Assembly (NCBI GenBank): GCA_030998015.1
Contig: JARWMV010000112.1
Coordinates: 1-49,049, forward strand
Reading direction: 5' to 3'
DNA length: 49,049 bases
Source: Ceratorhiza oryzae-sativae
Lineage: Eukaryota; Basidiomycota; Agaricomycetes; Cantharellales; Ceratobasidiaceae
The position numbers and the translations under genes were made by a program. Of this stretch, positions 8,101-20,100 are shown one piece after another. Position 1 is the stretch's first letter. Each line of letters opens with the position of its first letter. The notes beneath the pieces were generated by a model, which searched no databases, was not told the origin of the DNA, and saw only the letters and a program-made list of their open reading frames with translations.

Positions 8101-11100
8101 TTAAGATCCCCACCAATAAACTGACACAAATAAAAACAACCATACTACATCAACAAAATCGGTTTTAATTGCACATAAACTAATTAATTTTATAAACCAT
8201 TGAACTGGGCATATACGGTCTTACTATATTTGCCAATTGTGTTGTAGAAGACGACCAAACATATATTCGGTTTCTGGGCAGCCGCATAGCGCGCTGCTGG
8301 GCAGCCGCATAGCGCGCTGCTGGGCAGCCGCATAGCGCGCTGCTGGGCAGCCGCATAGCGCGCTGCTGGGCAGCCGCATAGCGCGCTGCTGGGCAGCCGC
8401 ATAGCGCGCTGCTGGGCAGCCGCATAGCGCGCTGCTGGGCAGCCGCATAGCGCGCTGCTGGGCAGCCGCATAGCGCGCTGCTGGGCAGCCGCATAGCGCG
8501 CTGCTGGGCAGCCGCATAGCGCGCTGCTGGGCAGCCGCATAGCGCGCTGCTGGGCAGCCGCATAGCGCGCTGCTAGAATGAATGCTACATTTTAGACCGA
8601 ATTTGTCTTGAAGAACATTTACAAGTAATTGGACTTCTTCGGCCGAAAAAGCGTTTGTAGCGAAATGGAAGCCTTGTTTATTTTTTCCCCCATCGTCGCA
8701 TACCCAATAGGCTAATGAGATGGGAGTCAACAACTCAGAAATGTTGCTGGGTACTACTTTAGTCCCATTTACGTACCACAGTGCTTGTACAGAATTCCAT
8801 GAAGAAAGAGATTGAGTAGAAAATTGATACCACTTATGAGCAGTTCCTTTAACTATTGACTGTCCCTGACTAGGGGCAGCCATCAACACAACCCCAAGAT
8901 CTTTAAATAAAGAAAATACATGATTTAAATAGTCTAAATGAACTTCACCTTGAGCAAATTTGAAATAAGTCCATTTCCTCAAGGGCAGCATGTCCGCCGG
9001 CGTTAGAGGGAATCCTCAGATGAGGTAGCCTTGACCATGAGTCTCATGGTCCAGGCTACCTCCCATAAAGATTCCCTCGTAGAAAATGACGACCGTTCGT
9101 CATTTTCAGCCGGCGGCTAAATATCGATATTATGCCGCGCACTAGCAATCGCAAACGGTTGCGATTGCTCACGTTGGTTGGTGGGACAAGTCCCACCAGC
9201 AACTAACGCGCGCGGGTATATAAACCCTCCGCGCTCTTTGATCGCCCGCAGGGCGGCCTAAGCGCGGAGGGCTCAACTAATCGATGATTTGCGAAGGCAA
9301 ATCTACACCCTGCCTAGAGAACTGCGCTTTAGCGCACGTCTTGGCAGGGGTATCGATTAGCGGGGTACATATAAATACAATGCTGGCTGAAGTAGTTGCA
9401 CATACGTGATGTGCAACTATTTCTAGAGGCCCCACCTTCGTATTTTTTAACTAACACACCATCACCTAATAAGAACCCAGTCATTGCTTGTTCGACGTAA
9501 CTAGCTTTGGGGGAATTTTGATATGGAGTGTTTGGAAGTAGGGGTGGAACTGTAGATAAATTTAATAAAGAAAAATAAGTTGTAAATAAACCAGCATCTT
9601 CAAGACATGTTTCCATGCAAGATTTATAAAATCTTGCTGGACCTGTGTTAGAATTTCTACAAAACTCAGCAAAAAATAGTAATAACCATACCCCTCCGCG
9701 CTCTTTGATCGCCCGCAGGGCGGCCTAAGCGCGGAGGGCTCAACTAATCGATGATTTGCGAAGGCAAATCTACATCGATTAGCGGAGAATAGTAACAAAA
9801 TCAGTTCAGCCAATTATTAATTTATGGCAACCCGGACTTTTTCTTATCCTAGGTTATCCCTAGGTCATCACGTAAAGTCTCTGAAGAAACTTCATAAAAG
9901 TTTCTTGCTGATAATCCCTCTTAAGATTTTTACATACCGTGTTTCATACCCCCGCTTAGGGTCAACCAGCATTGTATTTATATATAAATACATGCTGTTG
10001 ACCCGTGGGTATGGTTATCGAGGCCGCGTTCGCGGCGAGGTATTGCGAGGTACCCTGGAACTTTAAGTTCCAGGGTACCTCGGAATCAGACGCCGCGCGC
10101 ACGCCAGGGCCGCCTTGGCTTAAGCCAAGGCGTTCGCAGGCGTGCACGGGTCATAGTAGTACTTAAGTAGATATGGACGCTTCAGCACAAAGTGATGTTC
10201 GATAACAATTCACATCGTTAAAGGGCATTTCGGTTGATTTTTTTTGCCAGTAAAGTATAGCAGATTCAAATCCTAAATGGTGTGCATCTGTTAAATGGTA
10301 GGCAATAATTCTAAAGAATCCAACTAATATAAAGATTGTACCTACAATCACGTGTACAAATTGTTATCATAATACGTTTAATATTATTTCAACAGCTCAC
10401 GCTGTTGTTCAGACTATGTCTTCAATGTGTGAATGACTAAAAACAGTTCTATTTACACATTGGAGGGCGTTCGTGGAAAGATTATTGTTAACATAAAACT
10501 CACTTTCTAGTCGTTGAACCTTCAAATATTAATCTTTATTTGCATATTTCCGCGCGCGTTAGTTGCTGGTGGGACTTGTCCCACCAACCAACGTGAGCAA
10601 TCGCAACCGTTTGCGATTGCTAGTGCGCGGCATAATATCGATATTTAGCCGCCGGCTGAAAATGACGAACGGTCGTCATTTTCTACGAGGGAATCTTTAT
10701 GGGAGGTAGCCTGGACCATGAGACTCATGGTCAAGGCTACCTCATCTGAGGATTCCCTCTAACGCCGGCGGGACCCGTGCACGCCTGCGAACGCCTTGGC
10801 TTGCCAAGGCGGCCCTGGCGTGCGCGCGGCTCGCCGCGAACGCGGCCTCGTTAACAATGCCCACGGGTCGTTGACCCTCCGCTTTATTACCCCTGCCAAG
10901 ACGTGCGCTAAAGCGCAGTTCTCTAGGCAGGGCGGCTGAAATCTTGGGTTACACCTAAGATTTTAGCCGATAGAGCGGGGGCCCGCGCGCGTTAGTTGCT
11001 GGTGGGACTTGTCCCACCAACCAACGTGAGCAATCGCAACCGTTTGCGATTGCTAGTGCGCGGCATAATATCGATATTTAGCCGCCGGCTGAAAATGACG

Positions 11101-14100
11101 AACGGTCGTCATTTTCTACGAGGGAATCTTTATGGGAGGTAGCCTGGACCATGAGACTCATGGTCAAGGCTACCTCATCTGAGGATTCCCTCTAACGCCG
11201 GCGGGCGGCAGACTCCAATCACTGCACGGCTTAGGCCGCGGCCGCTGAAACCCACCCTATGGGTGGGATCGGGAAAGGTTTACCCTGACAAAATATGATT
11301 ATTTTAATCAAAATAAAGTAAAACTTACTGCAGCATCTACCCCCCAAACAATGCAGCGCAAGCTGCATATGTTGGTAATGGCCCCCCCCAATACGTTTGT
11401 GACGCATTGGGAGGCCATTGCCTTATTGGGGGTCACCTGCGCTGCAGTTTGAAATAATTATGTTTTAATATTAGCTTGGCTGCATATTGTCCTAATAAAT
11501 TTTAGGAGGTCCATGCAATTAACCCTCTTTTCTGTCAAAATAAATATAAAGATAGAAATGCACTTAACAGTGAGAGTGAAATTTAAATTTATAATTTTTA
11601 TAAATTCCACCATTAATTAAGCAATTTTTAATTTTAGCTCTATATAAGTGTAAAATTCTACTACATTCACTAATACTTGAAAAAACATACTCATTATTTA
11701 GACTATCCACCTGCCAGCTAGTCCAGACCTATTTTAAATCGCATCATGGGTGGCATATGCGGTGCCAACAAATTTTGCAATACAGGAAGAGATTTAGACC
11801 CTAACCCTGTCGTCAGCGTGTACAAGTACACGCTGCTAGGGAACCTCTTCCCCTCCGCGCTCTTTGATCGCCCGCAGGGCGGCCTAAGCGCGGAGGGCTT
11901 CGGAGCCGTCTGTGTACGGCTTAAGCCGCACACAGACGTCTCCTCTACAAGCGTGAAATTGTTGCACGTACGTGCAACAACTTCTAGGGGACGGGTCTGG
12001 AATTCGTATTCTAAAATTTGACCCACTTTTATTAATAGTACAATTCAAACCCCCGCTTAGGGTCATCCAGCATTGTATTTATATATAAATACATGCTGTT
12101 GACCCGAGGGGTTTGGTTATCGAGGCCGCGTTCGCGGCGAGGTATTGCGAGGTACCCTGGAACTTTAAGTTCCAGGGTACCTCGGAATCAGACGCCGCGC
12201 GCACGCCAGGGCCGACTTGGCTTGATTATTGACCTTAAGGTCAATATGAGCCAAGGCGTTCGCAGGCGTGCACGGGTCAAATTGAATTTATCATTTAAAA
12301 CTTTAACTAGAAGGTTTACCTCATCCCCTCCGCGCTCTTTGATCGCCCGCAGGGCGGCCTAAGCGCGGAGGGCTCAACTAATCGATGATTTGCGAAGGCA
12401 AATCTACACCCTGCCTAGAGAACTGCGCTTTAGCGCACGTCTTGGCAGGGGTATCGATTAGCTGGGTATAGTAAAAGACTCTGTAGAAATATTAATACAT
12501 CGGTGTGTATTGCAGAAGCCTCCGGCGTCGCATATTCAGTAAGCTAAGCTTGCTTCGGTAATAAGATCCGAAATATTAGCTGGCACTATTTTGGTTTTGC
12601 CTGAATAAAATAGATCAAATATTTCCCCAAAACAAGGCCCGCGCGCGTTAGTTGCTGGTGGGACTTGTCCCACCAACCAACGTGAGCAATCGCAACCGTT
12701 TGCGATTGCTAGTGCGCGGCATAATATCGATATTTAGCCGCCGGCTGAAAATGACGAACGGTCGTCATTTTCTACGAGGGAATCTTTATGTTGAGGTAGC
12801 CTGGACTCATGGTCAAGGCTACCTCAAGTTAGGATTCCCTCTAACGCCGGCGGAAGTTCTAAAAACAACCCTAGAATACACTTTACCTGTTCTTTTGTCA
12901 ACCGGAGGGTTGTACGTTTTGGAAACTGTAGACCCCCAATAATTGCAATGTCGCCATTGACCCCCCAAACTGCCATTCCTTGACAATTCCTTAGGAAATG
13001 TCAAGGATTGATGTTTGGGGGGCAGTAGGACAAAAATCTTTAAATCGGTCGTAAACCTCCATCCAACTCTCTGATCGCGCCTTTAGGCGCGGCCTAAGCG
13101 CTGAGGACTCCTAAATTGGGGGGTGATTTGCGCAGGCAAATCTACACCCCCAATTTGGGGTTAGATAGTCAACATGTATCAAACCTTGTTTAAACTCTAA
13201 TCGAGCATTTACATTTTGTTTATTAATGAATAAATCACCAAGTGAAAGACCAACTAATATGGATTTTAAATCCTCAGAAATAGTCAATAGCCCCCCAATG
13301 CGTTACCAAGCCTGTAAGGCCAGCGTATTGGGGGGTCAATTGTGATTGCTCTAATTTAGTCAAACGATGAGGTTTATCATCAGCCGGTTTAATGGGAAGT
13401 ATTGAAGAAAATAAGATTTGAGTTACCGCTGGAGCCAGTGTGTCTGTTAATTATGATCCAATAAGACCGAGTAGGCCAAATGAAAATACTATTTTTAAAA
13501 TAGTTGTAAAGGTAACTCCACTAAATATAAATAAAATTTTTCGTACATTTATTTTGAAAGGGGCCATACGTGTTAACCCGTGTAATCCAGTGCTTGCAAA
13601 GAATACAGTACCAAATACAGAATCACTCATTGAGAAACTTGCTTGCATATACTCTAGTCCTTGTAGACCCGTAAATGCTATAGCTAATACTAATGTTAAG
13701 AATGTTCCTAAGATAGCTCCATTTCTATTTCCTTGGATTAAAGCATGGTGAGCATAAGTAATAGTTGCCAAATCTCTTGCTATATAAACTAAAAATCACT
13801 CAGTATTATCTGGACCCAGGCCGGATCCTTAGAACTAGCAGAAGGCCCTGAGTTAGTTTAAACCCGACCAAGTGTGCCGTGGCGGAATAATTTAGAAGTC
13901 TTACCCCTGCCAAGACGTGCGCTAAAGCGCAGTTGCCCGGGCAGGGGATTATATAACCCATTAAGAAAAATTACCCTACTGCCCCCCAAACATGTGCAGC
14001 TACGCTGCATTGTTTGGGGGGCATCCGCCCCCCAATAAGGTAATGGCCCCCCCAATACGTTTGTGACGCATTGGGAGGCCATTGCCTTGTTGGGGGTCTA

Positions 14101-17100
14101 CTGGGGAGGGTATTTTCAGAGATTTCGACTGTACATTAAGCATTTGATTTATATTTAATCAAACACCCACCTATGATCCAGTCAGTAGCGATCTAAGTAA
14201 ACCTATTTTATTAAAATAAGCCCCACCGTTGGTTAGCCGAATGAAGGTGGTCTGACTAGACCAACTTTCTTCAGCTTTACCATCGTTTTGACTGATGCTG
14301 GTCTAAGGTCCAGCAAGATTTTATAAATCTTGCATGGAGACAGACCAGCTCCGCCTCAAGCGTGAAGTTGTTGCACGTACGTGCAACAATTTCAGCTAGA
14401 GGACAAGTCAAAAATCCGTTGGGAGGGGTTGTAATTAAGTTTAAATAAAACGACGGTCTTAGAGCCAGACTGCCCCGTTAACCGTTTTCATAAGTGTCGC
14501 CAAGATAACTTCAGATTATCTCCTTATTTTAATATAAGCTAGATTAGGTTTATATTTATTATTTAACATAAGATATAACGTTTGTAATCTAGGACTATGT
14601 GAATTTTTTTAATATTAACGGTACAATAAGCCAAGCATAATTTTATTTAAGCAAATAATGGTAAATTTGGATTTTTAGATATCCTGCAGGATATCTCGAA
14701 ATCGGTTCCTGACCCGTCCCCTAGAAGTTGTTGCACGTACGTGCAACAATTTCACGCTTGTAGAGGAGACGTCTGTGTGCGGCTTAAGCCGTACACAGAC
14801 GGCTCCGAAGCTTGAGGGTGAATACTCTTCGACAGGGTTAGGGTAATTTTCATTCCAGGAGTCCTCAGCGCTTAGGCCGCGCCTAAAGGCGCGATCAGAG
14901 AGTTGGAGAAATTAAATTAAAGTGAAAACACGAGTTATTTTGTCTAGATTATTTGACCCTTCAGAAAAAGGTAAAATTCTAAACTTTACTCACCACCCGA
15001 CACGCTTGACAAAGGCCTCCCAATGCGTTACCAAGCCTGTAAGGCCAGCGTATTGGGAGAGCCTTTACCCCCCCCAAACAATGCAGCATAGCTGCATCAG
15101 TTTGGGGGGTCAAAGGTGTTAAATGTGTCCTGGCGTTGAGCGTTCTGCACCACGTTTACCGATACTTGTCGGCAGAGTACCGGCAAATGGACCAGATGCA
15201 ATGTTCACCGCATATCTGTGGCAAATGGAACAAAATATGAGCTGCATCGTTTTAAACTTTCTTAATTTGCATCTCTTCGAAATGCAGGTAAGTCTAGGTT
15301 CAAAATTTGCAAGCAGCTATTTTGGACTAATTAATCGCCTAACATCGGGTTCATCCGTGGCTGCCCTAAAGGTAAAAATGAAATCTTTACCAGTTAAGGC
15401 CTCAGAAAAAAACTTTTAGAAAAAGTTAGCCTCGTAACTAAGATTAGTTTGAAATATTTTTCCACTTTAAAAAGTACGAAAATAAAATATTTCAATGACT
15501 ACTTCTTTTATAATCCCTAGATTAAAGATATAAGTCAATTTTAGAGTCCACAGGGCTAATGCCTATAAAAACTATAATATTGTGCTTTAGGCGCATGATA
15601 AATAAAAAATTTCACATTTGTGGCAAACACCACTAGATAGAAGTAAAATAGTATTAAGTAGAGGGATAGCAAAAGGATCTAAAGGTTCGATCCCTACTGG
15701 AGGCCAACTACTTCCTAATTCGATTGTAGGAGCTAAACTTGAGTGAAAGTACGCCCAGAATACTGATACAAAAGCAAAAACTTCTGAAACAATAAATAAA
15801 GCAACACCCATAGTCAATCCTCTTTGAACGAAAGAAGTGTGGTGTCCTTCATATGTCAATATAACCCCAAATTGGGGGTGTAGATTTGCCTGCGCAAATC
15901 ACCCCCAATTTAGGAGTCCTCAGCGCTTAGGCCGCGCCTAAAGGCGCGATCAGAGAGTTGGAATTTGGATTATATATTATATACATTCTGCATAATATGT
16001 CAACAGTAGCCGCCATAAAAAAATTGTATATTTTCACATATAATCTCTGGGGAGCCCATTCGGAAGGGGTTTGATACAGCTATAACCAGGTAAAGTTATC
16101 GATGCTTCGCAACACCCACTCGGAGACTCCTGCTGATTGTCCATTTTATTAATTTAAGATTATCACATTTTTAATTAGTACTTAAATTTTTTCGCTTACC
16201 CGGCCGCCAAGAATTGGTTGTCCTTGCCAATTTGGGAAGTTAATGGATTTCCAGCATTTAGTGAAATTTAAAGAAGGCACATATTTTTATTACCCCAAAT
16301 TGGGGGTGTAGATTTGCCTGCGCAAATCACCCCCCAATTTAGGAGTCCTCAGCGCTTAGGCCGCGCCTAAAGGCGCGATCAGAGAGTTGGATTTTTAATA
16401 GGAATTTAAAAAATCCGAGTCTTTATTTGAATCGTTTAGAATTCATACCCTCGAGAATCGATGTAGATTTGCCTTCGCAAATCTTACCCCCCCAATGCGT
16501 TTGTGACGCATTGGGAGGCCATTGCCTTGTTGGGGGTCTACTGCCACCCAAATGGGGGGTCAATGGCGACATTGCAATTATTGGGGGTCACCGTCGACGG
16601 TACTCGCCCTGCCTAGGCAACTGCGCTTTAGCGCACGTCTTGGCAGGGGTAAGAATGCAAAGCATTCTCGGCCGCACCGTCTGCCCCCCGATATTGTAAT
16701 GCCCGCCGGCGTTAGAGGGAATCCTCAGATGAGGTAGCCTTGACCATGAGTCTCATGGTCCAGGCTACCTCCCATAAAGATTCCCTCGTAGAAAATGACG
16801 ACCGTTCGTCATTTTCAGCCGGCGGCTAATATATCGATATTATGCCGCGCACTAGCAATCGCAAACGGTTGCGATTGCTCACGTTGGTTGGTGGGACAAG
16901 TCCCACCAGCAACTAACGCGCGCGGCAATGTCGGGGGTCGACGGTTAGATTCTATAGATTTTATCATCGTTCTACCAGATTCTGTTAAATGTTCTTTAGA
17001 TATAATCAGTTTATATATTTTTCCCCAATCCTTAAAATCTTTACCTTTAGTTCCCAATAGAGGATATCTATTAAAATAATCAATTAAATTACTTAAATCC

Positions 17101-20100
17101 TCTGGAGCAGTTATAGAAACTGACCCGTGCCCGCCTACGATCGCAGCTCCGCCTCAAGCGATATTTTTAGGAGTTCTTAATTTTCCATGAACTAATTGTA
17201 TGACCCGTGCACGCCTGCGAACGCCTTGGCTTAAGCCAAGCAAGCTTGGCTCATATTGACCTTAAGGTCAATAATCAAGCCAAGGCGGCCCTGGCGTGCG
17301 CGCGGCGTCTGATTCCGAGGTACCCTGGAACTGAAAGTTCCAGGGTACCTCGCAATACCTCGCCGCGAACGCGGCCTCGATAACCATACCCCTCGGGTCA
17401 ACAGCATGTATTTATATATAAATACAATGCTGGTTGACCCTAAGCGGGGGTTTTAAATCTCCCTATGTTTCCAAGTTCTGCTTGCAATAGACCCCCAATG
17501 CGTTACCAAGCCTGTAAGGCCAGCGTATTGGGGGGCTATTGCCCCCCCAAACAATGCAGCGTAGCTGCATCAGTTTGGGGGGTCAATAGTGAATACATTC
17601 CTATATTACCCCAAATTGGGGGTGTAGATTTGCCTGCGCAAATCACCCCCAATTTAGGAGTCCTCAGCGCTTAGGCCGCGCCTAAAGGCGCGATCAGAGA
17701 GTTGGATTTATATGGCTAGTAAAGACTATTCGAGGGTTAAGAACTCTGTTCAAAGAGGTTTTACCTAAAGAAGGTATATTAATAATTCCATCCCCCTCAA
17801 GCAGACCTGCTAAATAATGTCCTAATTCTTTAGATGAGTTAGAACCCTTATAGGGACTGTTTTGCACATGGGGATTTTCTTAGGCCGCCCTGCGGGCGAT
17901 CAAAGAGCGCGGAGGGATTATATTCTTGAATAATGTCTTCTTTGGCTAAAGCTTTAGTTGTAGTGAGTATTGAACTTAATTTTTGGGTACCTTCTGTGAT
18001 TACATCTCTAAACCATAATACCATTCCACCAGATACTAGAATGAAACCTAATGTACCGCTCCCTGGATCTCTAGAGATCCAGGAGGCGGAGTTCACCTCC
18101 ATTAACGAAACCGTGGAAATAAAGTACTGCAGAAACTGTCAGAGTTAATAGAGCAAAACTAGTTAATATAGGCCAAGGTGATGGCTCCACTAAATGGAAT
18201 TCTATAACGAAGGGGATTGAGGTTTTAAATAATATATCAAACTAGAGGCCCGCGCGCGTTAGTTGCTGGTGGGACTTGTCCCACCAACCAACGTGAGCAA
18301 TCGCAACCGTTTGCGATTGCTAGTGCGCGGCATAATATCGATATTTAGCCGCCGGCTGAAAATGACGAACGGTCGTCATTTTCTACGAGGGAATCTTTAT
18401 GGGAGGTAGCCTGGACCATGAGACTCATGGTCAAGGCTACCTCATCTGAGGATTCCCTCTAACGCCGGCGGGACCCGTGCACGCCTGCGAACGCCTTGGC
18501 TCATATTGACCTTAAGGTCAATAATCAAGCCAAGTCGGCCCTGGCGTGCGCGCGGCGTCTGATTCCGAGGTACCCTGGAACTTAAAGTTCCAGGGTACCT
18601 CGCAATACCTCGCCGCGAACGCGGCCTCGATAACCAAACCCCTCGGGTCAACAGCATGTATTTATATATAAATACAATGCTGGTTGACCCTAAGCGGGGG
18701 TTTGAAGCATCACCCCGCTAATCGATACCCCTGCCAAGACGTGCGCTAAAGCGCAGTTCTCTAGGCAGGGTGTAGATTTGCCTTCGCAAATCATCGATTA
18801 GTGGAGCCCTCCGCGCTTAGGCCGCCCTGCGGGCGATCAAAGAGCGCGGAGGGTTGAAGGCATAATATTCTTTAATAGAGATTGTAATACAGGTAAGGAT
18901 TTCCGTGGTATTGTAATTCTGTAGCCACTTTTAGTTTTAGTGATTTTTTTTATGTAACAGTTTAAACTCCATTTATCATTTAAAGTTTTGGCTAATAATT
19001 CTACTTCTTCTAAACTGAATGAATCAGTGCAAATAACAACTACTGACCCCCAAACATCAATCCTTGACATTTCCTAAGGAATTGTCAAGGAATGGCAGTT
19101 TGGGGGGTCAATGGCGCCACAAGTTTTGTGGCGCGCATTGCAATCATTGGGGGTCTACTGAATTTGTTTTATCAAAGGCCTCCCAATGCGTTACCAAGCC
19201 TGTAAGGCCAGCGTATTGGGAGAGCCTTTACCCCCCGGGCATCCGCCCCCCAATAAGGTAATGGCCCCCCCCAATGCGTTTGTGACGCATTGGGAGGCCA
19301 TTGCCTTGTTGGGGGTCTACGCGCATCGGCTGAAATCTTGGGTTACACCTAAGATTTTAGCCGATAAGCGGGGGTTTGAATCTAAGGGTACGACTTTTTT
19401 CCCTGAGGGATAAAATTTATTGTGTAACTCATTAAAACAAGGCCCGCGCGCGTTAGTTGCTGGTGGGACTTGTCCCACCAACCAACGTGAGCAATCGCAA
19501 CCGTTTGCGATTGCTAGTGCGCGGCATAATATCGATATTTAGCCGCCGGCTGAAAATGACGAACGGTCGTCATTTTCTACGAGGGAATCTTTATGTTGAG
19601 GTAGCCTGGACTCATGGTCAAGGCTACCTCAAGTGAGGATTCCCTCTAACGCCGGCGGGAGTTTTAAAACTCATCATATTGTAAATTTTACCAGTTCTTT
19701 TGTCTGGTTTATTATTACTTGTGTAAGGACCTTTTTCACTGCAAAACTCTTTAAACAATTCCAACTCTCTGATCGCGCCTTTAGGCGCGGCCTAAGCGCT
19801 GAGGACTCCTAAATTGGGGGTGATTTGCGCAGGCAAATCTACACCCCCAATTTGGGGTCATAAACATGAAGAAAATATTCTTGGTGTATAATACCTTGGC
19901 CAAATATTAATCGAGCATTTCTTGTTTCATTTGGTTTTTCACTACATAAATCTCCCAGGAGTAGACCAAATAAAATTTGGTTCAAATTGTCGGGCAAACT
20001 GATTTGTTGTCTTTCTCCGCGCGCGTTAGTTGCTGGTGGGACTTGTCCCACCAACCAACGTGAGCAATCGCAACCGTTTGCGATTGCTAGTGCGCGGCAT

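Larger units (their letters stand above)
8180..9665 (-). pseudogene. LAGLIDADG endonuclease in cox3 intron 4, interrupted
   Basis: Frames in order on the minus strand: [11 protein letters not shown]...[31 protein letters not shown] (about 9665-9430, LAGLIDADG helix MTGFLLGDG); then a D element and an A element; then [20 protein letters not shown] to [17 protein letters not shown] and [15 protein letters not shown] (8991-8575). A 299-bp tandem array follows, then the tail [14 protein letters not shown]. Stop at about 8180, 20 nt before the 3' exon. Trp of the LAYW motif is TGG here. The tandem array replaces or splits the segment between the second LAGLIDADG half and the tail, so the product is unlikely to be normal. 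Confidence 0.75.
8160..10245 (-). other. cox3 intron 4 (group I)
   Basis: It follows TACTGGC and ends ...CCG before ATTTTGTTGATG, restoring YWHFVDVV. An R-like TTCAGAGACTTTACGTGATG lies at about 9866-9886. It houses a LAGLIDADG ORF, two D elements, A element 8994-9215, B element 9945-10152 and the 13-copy minisatellite. Confidence 0.75.
11718..13440 (-). pseudogene. LAGLIDADG endonuclease in cox3 intron 3, interrupted by six or more elements
   Basis: Minus-strand pieces in order: [41 protein letters not shown] with the first LAGLIDADG helix; [122 protein letters not shown], with stop at about 11720. Breaks are an E hairpin (13291-13337), C (13063-13161), E (12930-13027), A (12639-12853), D (12325-12467), B (12047-12278) and an F/D/P cluster (11800-12001). 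Removing C, D and B restores frame exactly. The in-frame TGA falls on the conserved Trp of LAYW. Confidence 0.8.
10357..13575 (-). other. cox3 intron 3 (group I)
   Basis: It begins after CACGGGT and ends ...AATTTG before TACACGTG, rebuilding GLHVIVG. The 3' end has an S-like GAAGACATAGTCTG (about 10411-10424) followed by a P9-like hairpin AACAACAGCGTGAGCTGTTG. It carries a LAGLIDADG ORF in frame with the upstream exon, and an A-B-A composite at 10550-11204. Confidence 0.78.
13769..15628 (-). other. cox3 intron 2, no ORF recognised
   Basis: Bounded by [14 protein letters not shown]. It follows AGTGGT and ends ...GATTTG. I found no endonuclease frame. It contains E-type hairpins (13979-14101 and 15014-15113), F modules (14341-14403 and 14699-14825), half of a C element (14859-14907) and one copy of the 43-bp TTAGTTACGAGG motif (15403-15447). 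Segment 14430-14690 is unique DNA with no recognised function. I could not assign the intron subclass. Confidence 0.65.
16423..17845 (-). pseudogene. LAGLIDADG endonuclease 2 in cox3 intron 1, interrupted
   Basis: Pieces on the minus strand: [20 protein letters not shown] (classic LAGLIDADG helix, about 17790); [69 protein letters not shown]; and MNSKRFK with stop TAA at 16423-16425. Breaks are C (17608-17705), E (17488-17585), B (17202-17452), a short module (17120-17160) and an A/E/D cluster (16455-16925). Taking out the C element joins HIN to NIGMYS in frame. The gene follows the displaced cox3 exon and is probably the older of the two intron ORFs. Confidence 0.78.

Noticed and set aside
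8180..8563. Repetitive Ala/Arg/Cys-rich protein encoded by the minisatellite
   Set aside because: All frames are open because of the 23-bp period; an array artefact, not a gene.
8274..8574. CRISPR array
   Set aside because: Units are contiguous with no spacers.
15123..15419. Plus-strand open frame of 98 codons in cox3 intron 2
   Set aside because: Antisense to the gene, no recognised motif, and the downstream end is the 43-bp motif.
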